Positions 63,424 through 64,000 of a DNA stretch of 64,000 nt are shown here, piece after piece (within the stretch, counting starts at the first letter, position 1; each line of letters starts with the position of its first letter). Source of the DNA: Nephrocerus scutellatus (taxonomy: Eukaryota; Arthropoda; Insecta; Diptera; Pipunculidae); NCBI GenBank assembly GCA_947095585.1, contig OX352761.1, forward strand, positions 53,804,019 to 53,868,018, in the 5' to 3' direction. The translations under genes were made by a program, and so were the position numbers. Below the pieces are notes generated by a model. That model saw only the letters and a program-made list of their open reading frames with translations, had not been told where the DNA came from and made no database searches.

Positions 63424-64000
63424 TGTGATGGTAGAACTCATTCATCAAGTTTCTGTGTTTACTTTTCATAGTCGGAATTTCAAACGAGAAAAAAAAAGGA
63501 AATCAAATTTTCGGTCGCATCACACCCTGTGTATGATAACATCTTGCGGTTCACTTACACCATCAATAGCTAAGTTTGCGAAAATTAAGCTTTGTTATAG
63601 GTGGCGTAATATTGCAAAAAGAATATATTGACCCTTTTGATTGGTCACCGAAATCGAAAGATTTCACTTTTGCACTTGAATATCGAATACCGACTTGCCA
63701 CGCAAGCTGTAGTCCACAAGTGGCTAAGTATAGGTAAATAGATATTCAATTGATATCACCGTAGGATGGGGTGATACACATTATGCATGAGCAGTGACAC
63801 TGTGGGGTATGTCTAACGCACCCATACTAACACAGGTGGTCAGCTCACCACGGCGACCTGATGCGATGCGAAACAAAAATTTTTATTTAAGTTACTGGCA
63901 GACATAAGAGGCACCTCGTCTCGCGGTTCAAATTGCTTCTTTTTTTTGTCTGATCGGCAGACTGACTGCGCTGTCGCCGGCCCTTAATATTCGGCTGAGA
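63424..64000 (+). repeat. 3' LTR, first 577 bp, runs off the window
   Basis: Matches 52567-53144 with about two substitutions (c/a in ttttc[c/a]tagtcgg; a/g in ggggtat[a/g]tctaac) and one fewer A. It starts ~80 bp after the integrase stop. No clear purine tract precedes it. Confidence 0.88.

Larger units (their letters stand above)
52567..64000 (+). mobile_element. Ty3/gypsy retrotransposon with giant LTR, cut by the window end
   Basis: Order: 5' LTR, tRNA-Lys PBS, leader, gag, pol (protease, RT, RNase H, integrase), 3' LTR. RT before integrase is the gypsy order. The tRNA-Lys primer recalls the Osvaldo lineage of Drosophila, which is inference. The visible LTR parts (52567-53144 and 63424-64000) differ by about two substitutions and one A-run length change. 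No env frame lies between integrase and the 3' LTR. Confidence 0.85.

Overview
This window looks like repeat-rich, probably heterochromatic, DNA of an insect, most likely a fly. The case rests on the transposon families: Jockey-clade non-LTR elements with a PRE_C2HC/zinc-knuckle ORF1, a copia element whose primer site matches the initiator-Met tRNA anticodon arm, a BEL/Pao element with an env gene and a tRNA-Trp primer site, a SAP-domain Ty3/gypsy element, and a gypsy element with a tRNA-Lys primer site. I found no single-copy host gene that I can name. There is no prokaryotic content and no CRISPR array.

Layout. 1-1850: internally deleted Jockey-clade copy (family J). 2.3-6.6 kb: RT tail remnant, several short arrays of a ~120-bp dispersed satellite (sat1) and a Myb/SANT-like fragment. 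6.7-22.9 kb: a nest of retroelements. An old RT remnant (C) is split by non-LTR element A (+). Element B (-), of the same family as A, lies tail-to-tail with A. B is itself split by a copia element (11972-16245, -) and by a nearly complete family-J element (17794-22877, +) with a 13-14 bp target duplication. 22.9-27.2 kb: a TIR element (family X) with a 1087-bp tandem duplication, followed by a solo LTR that carries a fold-back MITE. 27.3-30.0 kb: second satellite family (sat2) in both orientations. 30.3-34.6 kb: repeats, then a gutted SAP-gag gypsy element with a 4 x 50-bp minisatellite. 35-41.3 kb: unrecognised ORFs, a GC-rich island and remnants of env- and gag-bearing retroelements on both strands.

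41528-48727: a full-length BEL/Pao element with env (-). Its two 422-bp LTRs are nearly identical and flanked by the 5-bp duplication CCGAT, and it sits inside a sat1 array. Its pol is broken and lacks protease. 49.2-52.3 kb: a tRNA-like relic, two more family-X copies, and a hAT-like MITE with an 8-bp duplication in the second one. 52567-64000 (+): a Ty3/gypsy element with an apparently 4.5-kb 5' LTR that contains a 390-bp/65-bp hierarchical satellite, a tRNA-Lys primer site, a 1.7-kb leader, a gag with an N-terminal RING-H2 finger, pol in the -1 frame and a 3' LTR that runs off the window.

The genes do not form a cellular pathway. They are gag, pol and env modules of retroelements, almost all disabled by stops, frameshifts and deletions, several of which have short microhomologies at the junction. 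The most novel-looking points are the RING-finger gag with its giant satellite-bearing LTR, the several distinct env remnants within about 11 kb, and the sat1 family with its conserved leader.
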